This document shows positions 46,994 to 57,992 of a stretch of DNA of 64,000 nt, piece after piece. The position numbers and the translations under genes are program-made. The first letter of the stretch is position 1. The number at the start of each line of letters is the position of its first letter. Under the pieces are notes generated by a model. It did no database searches. It saw only the letters and a program-made list of their open reading frames with translations, and had not been told where the DNA came from. Origin of the DNA: Leucobacter coleopterorum (GTDB taxonomy: Bacteria > Actinomycetota > Actinomycetes > Actinomycetales > Microbacteriaceae); assembly GCF_011382985.1 (NCBI RefSeq), contig NZ_CP049933.1:2418001-2482000 (forward strand). Direction: 5' to 3'.

Positions 46994-49900
46994 TCAGTCT
47001 TGTGGGTTGTTGGGTTCGTTTGAACTCCGACGGCGCCGCAACAGCACGAGCGTCGCACCAACACCGAGAAGAACCGCCGCCGCGATTACGCTGCCCCAGA
47101 GCGGTGCACCGCCCGTGATGGAGAGCCCGCCGGCTCCCGGAGTTGATCCCGGACCCGTTGTTGTGCCGGGGCCACCCGTTGGGGCACTGTTGGTGGTGTA
47201 GTGGGCGGAGTTGCCGGCGGCATGGGCGGTTCTTCTGCCGCGGTGAAGTCCGCTTCGGTCGAGTTGTTCTCGAGCGCGGGATCGGGCACGGGTCCCGTGA
47301 CCGAAGCGCTCACCGTGCCAGTCTCACCGTCTGCCCCAAGGGTGAGGTGCAGCGGAAGTGTCGTAGAGCTTCCCGAGGCGAGCGGACCCGTCGAGGTGCA
47401 GGTCACGTCATCGCCCTGAGCCTCACAGCTCCATTCTGTGGCCGCGGCAGCCGCGGGAGCGTTCGCGTCACGAGTAGCCGATCCATCGATGCTGATTGGA
47501 AAATCGGGGGTCGAAGACACTTTCACAGTCGCCGGAGACTCGCTCGGACCGTTGTTGGTCACGGTCAGCGGGAGTGGAATCTCAGAGCTTGGTGTGCCCG
47601 TCTTGCCGGTCATCGCGACAGCCAGGTCCGCCACGCTGAGGGTCACACCCACCGGCGTTGGCTCGGCAACAAATGCCGCGCCCGTGTCTTCACGCACCGC
47701 TGAGAAGGCAACGGAGTTGAACGCGGTTTGTGCGGCGGGAGTGTCTTGGCCAATCTGCATGGACCAGTCAAAGACTGCCTGGTCCCCTGCGGGAAGTGAA
47801 GTGCCGGCGTCCTGCACAAACTTCAGCGCGCGCACGGCGCTGAAATCGCTCGGGGTTGCCGTCCAGTCGTCCACACAGTTGATCGCCGTTGGGTTCACCT
47901 CGGGTCGACACGGGTTAGTAGACTCAGAGTACTCAACGCTGAACCCTTCGGGAATCGTTACAGCACCCTGCAACACAGGGGCAAACTGAGAACCGCGCGG
48001 GATCGCTGCAGCAGCGGCACTCACACCGGTGTCGCCGACGAACGGCAGGATGTCGTAGAGCACAACGTCGTTGAGCGCCACGTTACCCGTGTTCGAGATC
48101 GGCAAGCGATAGGTCACGTCACTACCGGCTTCGGTCTTTCCGACTGTCGGTGCGGTGACAAAGTCGCTGTCGAGCGACCCCTGAACGGAGAGAGTCGAAC
48201 TCAGCGAAGCTCCCGTTCCGGTGGGTGCCGTCGCGCTGCCACGAAAGGCGATGGAGTCAACCGTACCACCGGGCAGTACACCCCGGTCGTCGCGCACAAT
48301 GCCATCCCACTGCGATGCGGCGGAGTCGAGCGGCACGTAGCTCGCAAACGGCGCCGTGCTAATAGGTCCATCCGCATCACCAAGATACATTCCCGCTGAG
48401 ATCTGGCCCGCGGGAGCAGTGGTCACCACAGTGCTTATGACAAGGCCACAGTTGAGGTAGCCGCTTGGCTCGAGCGCCGGTGCTCCCGGCCAGGTAATCG
48501 TCAGCACATCTTGGCCGTCGACGGCATTCTTTTCCACCGAAGTGGTCGGGTTCTCGTAGCCTGCGGTCGGCGTGCAGCCCCACTCAGAGCCACTCCACTT
48601 GACTGGGTTATCCGCGAGCTTTGTGCCCTTGGGAATAACAAAGGCAACAACAGGCTGGAGGGCCCTACCGCCGGGCGAACCATTGCTAATGTACGAGTTC
48701 CACTCCACGGTGTCTCCTGGCCGGTACACGGTCGAACCCGTAGGTCCCTGCAAATACACGTTCGCGTAGATGAACGGATCAACGACTTTGTAGCTACCGC
48801 ACCCGGAAGCCGGGTAGGTTGTTCCGCTAGCTGAGGTGAGCGTCGCAGTTGCGCACAACTGCACGCTCGTAGCATCAGGGTCTGTTGTGACACCCTGCAA
48901 TCCGCTCGAACGGCTCGACACCGGTTCGAGCGCCCCATAATCAATCTCGACGTGAGTGAGTCGCGCGTCTTCCGGCAGACCAAGCGTTTGCAGCGTCACT
49001 TGCTCGGAGTCAGAGGCAGTGTAGCTTCCTGTGGCACCCGACGCGGCCGTCCAGCGAAAGGTTTCGCCGTTATCCAAGTAGGTGCTTGTAAAGATGAACG
49101 CCGCGGGCAGGTCAGCGGCGATATATGCGTTCGCCGCCGCTACTGTGCTGTTGTAGTTGTTCAGATAGAGGCTGAACGAATACGGCGCACCCCTCGCCAC
49201 ACTGTTATCAATGTAGCTGTAGTTTGAGGTGAGCACCTGCACATAGGGCTGGATCTTCTCGACAAATGTCTCAAGCGTAACGCTGTCGCTCCGCGAAACG
49301 CCCATGGGCTTCCCCGACATAGAAGTACCGGCACCCTCAGTGAGCACTTGCACGGTTTGTCTATCGCTGAACGCCGTCGAGGGAAAGCGCACTTTCATGC
49401 TGACGCTTCGCTGACCCGGCTGATAGCTGCTGTTATTTGCCGGCAAATTTTCCCAAGTTACAACGTTGCCAACGACACTCGCTGCGGCGGGTTCTGCGGA
49501 GACAAACTCCGTGCCCGGTGGCAGCGTTATTTTGTATGTGTCGAGTGAGTCGATTCCCTCGACGCCCACGGCCGAGGGATCCGTCAGCCCGATGTATCCA
49601 GTGAACGTGAGATCCTGATCGAGATAGTTAAAGCTTCCGGTGTAGAGCTGCGCCGCCAAAGTGCGGTTCGGTGCACTGAGGCTCATGGAGGCGCTGGCGG
49701 AGCTGGCGGGCAGATTGCTGCCGCTCGCGTTCACATCAACCTTGAGAGTCGCACCGTCGGGTGTTGTCTGAGTCGTGGGGTCATGCTGATTCCCAAAGAG
49801 CCGGTAGAGCCCGCGGGCAAGGACGACTTCATGGTGAACTGAGCGGTCCCGTCGAAGGTGATGCTCGATGATTCAACATCGGGAGAGTTGGTGAGTGACG

Positions 49901-50234
49901 GAGTATGCCACCAGTTGTATCCCCAGTTGGGGGCACTCGCGTCCACATATTGCGGCAGCGGCACCTTGATGACCGCGCCCTCACAGGGCACAGCACCAAC
50001 ACAAGAGTAACCGATAGTGAAACTCGCGTTGGTGCCCGTCTGAGCGCTGGGTGTGTCAGCGGTGATAGATACCGTCAGAGAAGACGGATCGGCGGCGAAG
50101 GCCGTCGAAGTTCCAATACTGAGCCCGGCTACGGCAACGAGAATTACACAGATTCCCGCCCAAACACGTTCAGTTTTAAGCCGCGAATTTGCAGCGGTCA
50201 TCCAGTTCCAAACTCTTCGTTGCATGCCGTTCAC
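46994..50234 (-). CDS. Very large wall-anchored DUF11-type adhesin
   Basis: About 1,080 residues after two repairs (near 49780, and near 47177 where PPTVP must join PTGGPGTTTGPGS). Signal peptide (VWAGICVILVAVAGLSIGTSTAFA); several beta-sandwich domains with NASFTIGYSCVGAVPCEGAVIKVPLPQ, GSDVTYRLPISNTGNVALNDVVLYDILP and PLPLTVTNNGPSESPATVKV (DUF11 type). Then a Pro/Thr-rich wall spacer and the sorting signal LSITG, a hydrophobic span and LLRRRRS. GTG 50234 has GGAGG 6 bp upstream and is preferred over the ATG at 50225. The hairpin at 46956 follows its stop. No sortase gene is in the window. Confidence 0.82.
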
Positions 50235-50451
50235 CCTCGACCTCCAAGGTTGACAGAAGCGCGCATTCCTTTAGTAGATGTGCAAAATTCCCTGATTTCA
50301 CACAGGCAGCACCTCTCAGCCCAGTCCCCACTAGGCTTCAATGAGAAGTGTCAAGCTCGCCGAGCCTACATCGCAAAACCTAAAGCAAGCCGACAATACA
50401 TGAGAGGATACGCTTAGATGTATCCGAGCACCGATGAGTAGGGGCGAAACA
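50235..50451. other. Divergent intergenic region between adhesin and aroQ
   Basis: About 217 bp holding the outward promoters of both genes. I see no convincing -35/-10 pair and no repeat shared with the other adhesin control region. Confidence 0.4.
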
Positions 50452-50892
50452 ATGGCCAGGCAGATCCTGTTGGTAAACGGTCCGAACCTCAATATGCTCG
50501 GAACTCGCGAACCCGAGGTGTACGGTTCCGAAACGCTCGCTGACGTCGAAGCGCTTACCGCTCGTGTTGCCGCTGAGTTTGGCCATTCCGTACGTGCGGT
50601 GCAAAGCAATCACGAGGGTGTGCTCATCGATGCGATCCACGCTGCCCGCGAAGACTGCGCCGCAATCATCATCAACCCGGGTGGGCTCACCCACACCTCC
50701 GTCGTGCTGCGTGATGCTCTCTCAGCCGCGGCGCTGCCAGTAGCAGAGGTACACATCTCAAATGTGCACGCACGCGAAGAGTTTCGCCACCACTCCTACG
50801 TTTCGGGCATCGCTAGCTGCGTCGTTATCGGCTGTGGCGTGCAGGGCTACGAGTTTGCGGTGCGCAGGATCGCGGCACTGCTCGCTGGCTAG
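50452..50892 (+). CDS. aroQ: Type II 3-dehydroquinate dehydratase
   Basis: 146 residues, intact. Shikimate pathway enzyme converting 3-dehydroquinate to 3-dehydroshikimate. The signature NGPNLNMLGTREPEVYG carries the flexible-loop Arg and Tyr. IIINPGGLTHTSVVLRDAL and EVHISNVHAREEFRHHSY contain the active-site Asn, His and the second His region. ATG 50452 is chosen because family proteins start a few residues before the signature. The stop overlaps the convergent DUF1295 gene by 4 bp. Confidence 0.95.
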   Translation: MARQILLVNGPNLNMLGTREPEVYGSETLADVEALTARVAAEFGHSVRAVQSNHEGVLIDAIHAAREDCAAIIINPGGLTHTSVVLRDALSAAALPVAEVHISNVHAREEFRHHSYVSGIASCVVIGCGVQGYEFAVRRIAALLAG

Positions 50893-51839
50893 TTCTCGTC
50901 TGAACGGGTAGGCGATCCTCGCCGCCGTCTCGGCATAGGCACCAGAGCGGGCGTGCTGGCCCGATAAGCCTGGTAGTCGGGATCATCGCCCCATTTTCGC
51001 TGTGCTTTCTCTTCGAGCAGCGGGATTCCACTCACCTTGGTCAATAGCACGATCACAAACACTGGAGACAGCAGTGCAATCCACTGCCAGCCCTGCAACA
51101 CTGGCACCGCGATGACCAACACTCCCACCCACAGCATAATCTCACCGAAGTAATTGGGGTGCCTCGAGACAGACCACAGTCCCGATTGAATGAACTTGCC
51201 CTTGTTACCAGGGTCAGCCTTAAACCGGCTCTTTTGCAGATCAGCCGTCACCTCAATACTGAAACCAATAGCCCAGATGGCGAGCCCCACCCACGTTGTC
51301 CAGTCGAGCGGAGCGCGTTCAGATGACGAGATGGAGATCCATGCTGCGGCGGCGGTGAGGCTCACCCAAAGGCCTTGCACAGTCCAAACGCCCAAGAATC
51401 GAATCTTCGAGGTCTTGATCTCATCGAAGCGATCATCGCGCCCCGATCGGCGATTGCGCATGAACAAGAAGCTGCCAAGGCGAGCGGCCCACACAATTAC
51501 AATCGCGCCAAGGATAATGCTGCGCGGATCCAGTCCGGGCGAGAGCACCAGCAGCAAAATTGTGACCGAAATATAGGTGAGTGCTCCTGTTGCATCGAAG
51601 TAACGGTCGGTCTGCGCAATTGCTGCCGGAATATAAGCAAGCCACTGCACCACAAACGCGGCAATCACGGCGAGCGCAAAACCGGGAAGGTTGTTGGATC
51701 CGCCGAGCGTCCAACCGTGCTGGCTACCCGCAAAAGCAAGCAGCACGCCCAACACAGTAGCAATCACAATGAGCACCAGCGAGCGTGTTGTTTCTTTCTT
51801 CTGCGCCACAGTGTTTTGTGTCACGGTGTTCTCCTCCAT
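50889..51839 (-). CDS. DUF1295 (steroid 5-alpha-reductase-like) membrane protein
   Basis: 316 residues, intact. Six or seven membrane spans and the family block GKFIQSGLWSVSRHPNYFGEIMLWVGVLV, like isoprenylcysteine methyltransferase and delta-14 sterol reductase type proteins, with the end EEKAQRKWGDDPDYQAYRAST. A start at ATG 51839 (GAGGAT upstream) is preferred; ATG 51875 would overlap the upstream gene by 23 bp. It follows the acyl-CoA ligase gene on the same strand. The substrate is unknown. Confidence 0.85.
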   Translation of the reverse strand: MEENTVTQNTVAQKKETTRSLVLIVIATVLGVLLAFAGSQHGWTLGGSNNLPGFALAVIAAFVVQWLAYIPAAIAQTDRYFDATGALTYISVTILLLVLSPGLDPRSIILGAIVIVWAARLGSFLFMRNRRSGRDDRFDEIKTSKIRFLGVWTVQGLWVSLTAAAAWISISSSERAPLDWTTWVGLAIWAIGFSIEVTADLQKSRFKADPGNKGKFIQSGLWSVSRHPNYFGEIMLWVGVLVIAVPVLQGWQWIALLSPVFVIVLLTKVSGIPLLEEKAQRKWGDDPDYQAYRASTPALVPMPRRRRGSPTRSDEN

Positions 51840-51852
51840 GTCCCAATCCTCA

Positions 51853-53759
51853 TTACCGTTGTCTCGTTGAGGCATACAGCTCTTCGATCACTTCGCCTGC
51901 TTGCTGCAGGAGCGCCTGCCGCTTCAGCTTCATAGTTGGGGTAACAAACTCAGCGAGCTGATCCGCCCCAACAAAAACCGCGGCCCACGTACCCACTCGT
52001 TCGGAAGGCAGGCCGCCCGCGTTGGCCGCATCGACCGCGTCCGAAAGCTGCTCCGTGAGACGCCCGTCTTGGCAGACCGTTATGCCCGGTTGCTGCAGGG
52101 CAGCGGGAGCAGCGTCTCCTCGCTCTGTAAACCACTCAGTCACCGCTTCTGAGTCCATCACGAGCAGACCCGTGAGAAACGGGCGATCAGTGCCAATAAG
52201 AACAGCGTGGGCAACGAGCGGGTGGGTTTCAACCGTCTGTTCCCAGTGCTCGGGCGAGATGGTTCGCCCAGTGGAGGTCACGATGACGTGCTTCAAACGG
52301 CCAACCAGTGTGAGTGAGCCGTCGGCACTCAGCCAGCCAAGATCTCCTGTGCGGAAGTAGCCATCGACAAAAGCGTCAGCATTGTGCGCCGGATTTCGGT
52401 ACCCGGCGAACACTCCCACTCCCTGCGCGAGCACCTCCCCGTTCTCGGCGATCCTGACCGAGTTACCCGGCAGTGGTGGGCCAACAGATCCGGCGATGAG
52501 GGATCCCGGGCGCCCTCCCGTAAGCGGCGCGGTGGTTTCAGTGAGGCCGTATCCCTCGATCACGGGAACGCCGATTCCTCGGAAGAACCGCGCAAGCTCA
52601 GGGCGAAGGGTCGCGGCCCCAGAGAGCAGATATTCGATGCGGCCGCCCATTACCGAACGAAGGCGCTGATAGAAGACTCGGTCAAACACGGCTCGACGCA
52701 GGCGTAGTGATAGGGGAGCCCGAAGGGCAGTATCCCGGTCCGCCACCTCAAGATACTCGCCCCAGGCTACGGCGGCCCGATGGGCGGCCCGCCACAGCGG
52801 CTGGACGCGCTTCTCACGAGCCGCCGCAGCGGCAGCACCCTCGATCTTCTCAAGCACTCGCGGCACAACAACCAAAAAAGTTGGCTTCAGGATCGCGAGC
52901 GCCTGCACCACCTCTTTAGGATCTGAAAGGTGCGCGATCCGCATTCCGTTCGCAATACAGATGAGCTGAAGAGCCCGCCCCAGCACGTGAGTGAGCGGCA
53001 AAAAGAGGATCGTGTTTCCGCTTTCTTTTACGACCTCTGAGTAAGCGGCGGCAGTGTTCATCACCTGTCCGACCAGGTTGCGGTGGGTAATCACGGCGCC
53101 CTTTGGGTCCCCGGTCGTACCTGAGGTGTAGACGATCGTTGCGACGTCATCGAGGGTTGCATGCGCTCGCCTGCTCTGCATTTCGGAGTCGGAGATGTTG
53201 TTCCCCAGTTCAACAAGCCCCTGCAGGGAATACGTAGATCCCTCGTCCATCACCCAGACAGCGTTCGAATCGGCGGTACTCTGCTCCAGCCCCTCCGCAC
53301 CCATCGCCCGAATGAGCCGCTCGCGGTGGTCCTCTGAACCAGCAAAGGCGAGCTTCGGTTGTGCGTCGGCAATGATCGCACTGAGCTGTTGGAGAGTGGC
53401 GGTGTCGTACACCGGCACCACAACGGCCCCGCAAACAGCGCGGCTTGGTCAACCACGGCCCACAGGTACTGCGTTGGGGCCATGATCATGATGGTGTCCC
53501 CTGCCGCAACACCGCTCGCAATGATCCCTTTTGCGAGGGCAGAAACCTCGCGCATGAACTCACGTGTGGTGATCTGTCTCCAGGGTTCATCAAGGGGCGC
53601 ATCGTGCTCGCGTCGCTCGAACGCTATATGGTCCGGGGCCGCAGCATCCCGTCGCATCAACAAATCGGTGACGTTTGAGATGGCTTCGATGTTCACGCTC
53701 TGCGGAGCAGAAGCGTGCTTCGTAAGCGTCTGGCTACTGGTTTCTGGCTGACTCGTCAC
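51853..53759 (-). CDS. Long-chain fatty acid--CoA ligase (AMP-forming)
   Basis: About 635 residues. An ANL-superfamily ligase, FadD15-like. Motifs: ATIVYTSGTTGDPKGAVITHRN (P-loop A3), EGYGLTETTAP (A5), GYFRTGDLGWLSADGSLTLVGRLKHVIVTSTGRTISP (A7-A8) and PTMKLKRQALL (C-terminal catalytic Lys region). Start GTG 53759. One G is missing near 53428, where LFAG must join AVVVPVYDTATLQQL. Activates fatty acids with ATP and CoA at the membrane face. A DUF1295 gene follows. Confidence 0.88.
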
Positions 53760-53828
53760 GCAACGAGCGTATCGAACACTCACTAGATAAGCTAGCGAAA
53801 ATTTGGGGCTTGACGATTCCAATACTGT

Positions 53829-54704
53829 TTACGGGAGCAATGGGAATATATCAAACAGGGTTGGGTTGTGCGCGTGAACAAGCACCGCAAACACCACCGC
53901 GTCGAAGAGCAGGTGCACGGTCACGACGTAGCCGAGCGAGCGGGTTCGCAGAAAAATGTATCCCTGCACCAGCGCAAAAGGGATCGTGAGCATCGGGCCC
54001 CAGGCGCGGTAACCAAGTTCCCACAGAAACGAAACAAACACAATGGCCTGCAGCGCGTTTGCTACCCATACGGGAAAGTGGCGCAGCAACAGGGCAAAGA
54101 CCGTGCAAATAAAGAATAGTTCATCCCAGATCCCGACGGCGCCCACACCGACAAAGAGCCGTGCAATCAGATCTGGGCTCGTGACCTCTGGCCAGTTTTG
54201 GTATACCCCGGAGCCAATAAAGTATGTGGGCAGGATCAGCCACCCCAGCACCAGCACGGCTACCAACCAGCTCCAGTGCAGAAACCCCCATTTGCCACCT
54301 GCACGCCAAGGAAAACCCGTTGCGCGATCCTTATAGATGTATCGAGAGATCAGGTAGGGCGCAAGCACCGCCCCGCCAAGCGCGAGCGTGAACTTCACCA
54401 TCGACCAGGTGTCAAGCTGGGCCGCAAGGGGAATGAGGCGCACAATTGCGAGCCCCACCACGATCAGTGAGAGATCGCGAAGCAGCGAGGGCGTCAGCTC
54501 GCCGTTCGGCGTTTGCAGCTCATGCGGTCCGCTTCTATGCGCTGTGCACCATGCAAGCGCCAACCCCAATGCGGCGAGCGCGATCCCGAGCCAGATCGCA
54601 TGGAGCACGAACCAGGCGGGAGCAGCGAGACACACGGTGAGTGCTGATATAAGCTGCAGCGGGCGCGCAGCGGTTCTCTGAACCTGAACCCCCGAATCGC
54701 GCAT
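53829..54704 (-). CDS. CPBP family (CAAX-protease-like) membrane protein
   Basis: 291 residues, intact. Seven to eight membrane spans. The CPBP region shows WDELFFICTVFALLLRHF, FVSFLWELGY and TVHLLFDAVVF, matching the order E-rich motif, FxxxW/H and His motif. The first motif reads D-E, where active CPBP proteases usually carry E-E-x-x-x-R, and the Arg is not in place. It may thus be a non-canonical or inactive member. It lies upstream of the acyl-CoA ligase gene on the same strand, and diverges from the UvrA-like gene. Confidence 0.72.
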   Translation of the reverse strand: MRDSGVQVQRTAARPLQLISALTVCLAAPAWFVLHAIWLGIALAALGLALAWCTAHRSGPHELQTPNGELTPSLLRDLSLIVVGLAIVRLIPLAAQLDTWSMVKFTLALGGAVLAPYLISRYIYKDRATGFPWRAGGKWGFLHWSWLVAVLVLGWLILPTYFIGSGVYQNWPEVTSPDLIARLFVGVGAVGIWDELFFICTVFALLLRHFPVWVANALQAIVFVSFLWELGYRAWGPMLTIPFALVQGYIFLRTRSLGYVVTVHLLFDAVVFAVLVHAHNPTLFDIFPLLP

Positions 54705-54781
54705 GCCCTGAGCCTAGCAATTCGCCTCTTCTGCGGCCCCTCAAGTCCGCATTGTCGGTGGCCCGCGATACCCTATTTCTC

Positions 54782-57166
54782 ATGAGCAACATTGAGCCTG
54801 CCACCGGTGCCGCTACGCTCCACCCGGCCGATTCACACGACCGCATTCGTGTTCAGGGCGCCCGCGAGCACAATCTCAAGAATGTCAGCGTTGAGTTACC
54901 TAAACGACGCCTCACAGTGTTCACCGGCGTATCGGGGTCGGGCAAGAGCTCACTCGTATTCGCAACCATTGCGGCCGAGTCGCAGCGACTCATCAACGAA
55001 ACCTATAGCGCATTTGTGCAGGGGTTCATGCCGAGCCAGAGTCGACCCGATGTCGACGTACTCGAGGGACTCACCACGGCAATCATTGTGGATCAAGAGC
55101 GCATGGGAGCAAACCCGCGTTCAACGGTCGGCACCGCGACCGATGTGAACGCCATGCTGCGCATCGTGTTCTCGCGGCTGGGCTCACCTCACATTGGCTC
55201 CCCTAACGCGTTCTCATTTAACGTGGCCTCGATCAGTGGTGCCGGCGCGGTCACCCTCGAAAAGGGCGGCAAAACAGTCAAGGAGCGCCGCAGCTTCGAG
55301 ATCTTGGGTGGCATGTGCCCGGAGTGCGAGGGGCGCGGCACGGTAAGCGACTTCGCTCTTGATGAGCTCTACGATGCGGAGAAGTCCCTCGCTGAGGGGG
55401 CTCTCAAAGTTCCCGGTTTCAGCATGGACGGCTGGTACGGGCGCATTTTTGCGGTGGTGCTGCCGATGGACAAGCCAATTCGCAATTTCTCAGCCCAAGA
55501 ACTTGAGATTTTGCTCCACAAGGAGCCCATCAAGGTAAAGGCCGAGGGGGTCAATGTCACCTATGAAGGCCTGATTCCGAGAATTCAGAAGTCGATGCTG
55601 TCGAAAGACAAGGAGGCGATGCAGCCGCACATTCGCGCCTTTGTGGATCGCGCGATCGTCTTCACCGCTTGCCCCATGTGCGATGGCACCCGTCTGAACG
55701 AAACCGCACGGTCCTCGAAGATCGACGGTGTCAGCATCGCCGACGCCTGCTCCATGCAGATCTCAGACCTCGCCGAGTGGGTTCGAGGCATTGCCGATCT
55801 CGGCTTGGCCCCGCTGATCGCCAAACTGCTCGACACGCTCGATTCATTTGTGCAGATCGGGCTCGGCTACCTGAGCCTCGATCGCCCAACCGGCACGCTG
55901 TCTGGCGGCGAATCGCAGCGCACCAAGATGATCCGCCACCTCGGTTCCAGCATCACCGATGCGACCTACGTCTTTGATGAGCCCTCGATCGGCCTGCACC
56001 CGCACGACATTCAGCGCATGAACCAGCTGCTGCTTAAGCTGCGCGACAAGGGCAACACGGTGCTCGTGGTGGAGCACAAACCCGAGATGATTGCGATTGG
56101 CGATCACGTTGTTGACCTTGGCCCGCGCGCCGGAGCCAACGGTGGCGAGATCTGTTTTGAGGGAACCGTTGACGATTTGCGAGCCTCAGACACGCTCACG
56201 GGTAGACATCTTGACGACCGGGCACAGTTGAAGAGCAGCACCAGACCCGCAGCCGGATCGATTGAGGTACGCGGCGCGCAGCAGCACAATCTGAAGAACG
56301 TAGACGTCGACATTCCGCTCGGTGTGCTGTGTGTCATTACCGGTGTCGCCGGTTCAGGCAAGAGCTCCCTCATTCACGGCAACGTGTCAGGGCGAGAAGA
56401 GGTTGTCGCTGTCGATCAGGGGGCGATCAAGGGGTCGCGCCGCTCCAACCCCGCCACCTACACTGGCTTGCTCGATCCGGTGCGCACCGCGTTTGCAAAG
56501 GCAAACGGAGTGAAACCCGCACTGTTCAGCGCAAACTCCGAGGGCGCCTGCCCCGAGTGTAAAGGGGCGGGCATCATCTTCACCGATCTCGGCATGATGG
56601 CGACAATGGAAAGCCCATGTGAGGTCTGCGAGGGGAAGCGCTTCGCTGCCGAGGTGCTGGAGTACAAACTCGGTGGCAAGAATATCGCCGAGGTGCTCGA
56701 TCTCAGCATGGCTGACGCGCACGAGTTCTTTGCCGCCGCAGATTCCAAGGTTCCGAAGGCGGTGAAGATTCTCAGCGGCCTTGTCGATGTGGGACTCGGT
56801 TATCTTACGCTCGGGCAGCCTCTTTCGACGCTGTCGGGTGGTGAGCGCCAGCGCCTCAAGCTCGCGATCCACATGCTCGATGATGCCGAGGTCTACGTGC
56901 TCGACGAGCCCACCACCGGTCTGCACCTCGCCGACGTCGAGCAGTTGCTCGGCCTACTCGACCGCCTAGTTGATGCGGGCAAGAGTGTCATCGTCATCGA
57001 GCATCATCAGGCAGTCATGGCTCACGCCGATTGGATCATCGATATCGGCCCAGGGGCCGGCCAGCAGGGTGGCACCGTGGTCTTCGAGGGCACCCCGCAA
57101 GACCTCGTCATTTCGAGGTCGACCATTACTGGTGAACACCTTGCGGAGTATGTGGGAGCGGTGTAA
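54782..57166 (+). CDS. UvrA-like ATPase (UvrA2/DrrC type, short form)
   Basis: 794 residues, intact. Two ABC modules: Walker A GVSGSGKSSL and GVAGSGKSSL, signatures LSGGESQR and LSGGERQR, Walker B TYVFDEPSIGLH and VYVLDEPTTGLH. Zinc-type CxxC pairs CPECEGRG, CPMCDG, CPECKG and CEVCEG. It is about 150 residues shorter than housekeeping UvrA, consistent with loss of the UvrB-binding domain, as in the UvrA2/DrrC group linked to resistance to DNA-binding drugs. ATG 54782 is preferred; no Shine-Dalgarno is seen, so the mRNA may be leaderless. Confidence 0.87.
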   Translation: MSNIEPATGAATLHPADSHDRIRVQGAREHNLKNVSVELPKRRLTVFTGVSGSGKSSLVFATIAAESQRLINETYSAFVQGFMPSQSRPDVDVLEGLTTAIIVDQERMGANPRSTVGTATDVNAMLRIVFSRLGSPHIGSPNAFSFNVASISGAGAVTLEKGGKTVKERRSFEILGGMCPECEGRGTVSDFALDELYDAEKSLAEGALKVPGFSMDGWYGRIFAVVLPMDKPIRNFSAQELEILLHKEPIKVKAEGVNVTYEGLIPRIQKSMLSKDKEAMQPHIRAFVDRAIVFTACPMCDGTRLNETARSSKIDGVSIADACSMQISDLAEWVRGIADLGLAPLIAKLLDTLDSFVQIGLGYLSLDRPTGTLSGGESQRTKMIRHLGSSITDATYVFDEPSIGLHPHDIQRMNQLLLKLRDKGNTVLVVEHKPEMIAIGDHVVDLGPRAGANGGEICFEGTVDDLRASDTLTGRHLDDRAQLKSSTRPAAGSIEVRGAQQHNLKNVDVDIPLGVLCVITGVAGSGKSSLIHGNVSGREEVVAVDQGAIKGSRRSNPATYTGLLDPVRTAFAKANGVKPALFSANSEGACPECKGAGIIFTDLGMMATMESPCEVCEGKRFAAEVLEYKLGGKNIAEVLDLSMADAHEFFAAADSKVPKAVKILSGLVDVGLGYLTLGQPLSTLSGGERQRLKLAIHMLDDAEVYVLDEPTTGLHLADVEQLLGLLDRLVDAGKSVIVIEHHQAVMAHADWIIDIGPGAGQQGGTVVFEGTPQDLVISRSTITGEHLAEYVGAV

Positions 57167-57210
57167 TTTCATAGCTACCCCGCGCCTCGCTACAGAATCA
57201 CAACATCGAT

Positions 57211-57956
57211 TTATCGTCCCGAAACGAGATCAGCAAGAACCTCGGCAGCGCGTTTCACGGCCAGACCAGCCGACTCGACGTTCTCATGTCTCATACGAAA
57301 CGTCGGGCCAGCCACACTCAGTGCGGCGATAATCGCACCGTCCACTCCGTGCACAGGGGCAGCAACGACCGTGGCGTCGGGGTTATCAACGGCCTCTCGC
57401 ACAACATACCCGACGTTGGGTGTACGCTCAGCAAACACTTCCCCGCCGCAGATCGATCGAGTGAGGCGGTCCTCCCCGCCCAGCCGTCAAACCCAACGTG
57501 GCGAATGGGCAGCGGACTCTGTACCTCTCTCAAAAACGTGCAGGTGTTCGAGGGTGTTGGAATGGCTAGGTAACTTGATTCGAGAGTTTCCTCGGTGAGT
57601 CTCTCCATGACGGGACCGGAGATATCCAGCAGCTGGGTGTCTCGGCTCGTAACAGCGGGCACTCGCGAATCAATAAAGCGCGACCCAAGGGCATACCTGC
57701 CGTCATCGGTGCGCCAAACGTACGACCACTGTTCGAGCGCTCGCAGCATTCTCATTGCGGTGCTAGCGGGCAGCTTACTCGCACGCGCAAGATCACTCAA
57801 CCCAATCGGTTCACGCTCTGTAACCAGGGTCAGGATCTCAAGTGCACGATGAACAGACTGGGGGCCTCGCATGTTTACGACGCTAGCTGGAGTGTCTTCG
57901 TCTTCTTCGGGCACCGCCGACCTCCTCATCCGGATGGAATCGATTGCGACTCCCAC
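57211..57956 (-). CDS. IclR family transcriptional regulator
   Basis: About 248 residues after one repair near 57441 (SAAG then EVFAERTPNVGYVV; one G short). N-terminal winged HTH: SVHRALEILTLVTEREPIGLSDLARASKLPASTAMRMLRAL. The C-terminal IclR effector domain has GYVVREAVDNPDATVVAAPVHGVDGAIIAALSVAGPTFRM. A GTG at 57956 has GGGGA upstream; ATG 57930 or 57870 are alternatives. It is downstream of, and in line with, the HAL-like lyase, next to a betaine-type transporter. It is therefore the likely regulator of both, possibly through the palindrome at 59487. Confidence 0.83.
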
Positions 57957-57992
57957 GGTTCCCCATTCTAGGGTTCAATCGACCGCGATCGA

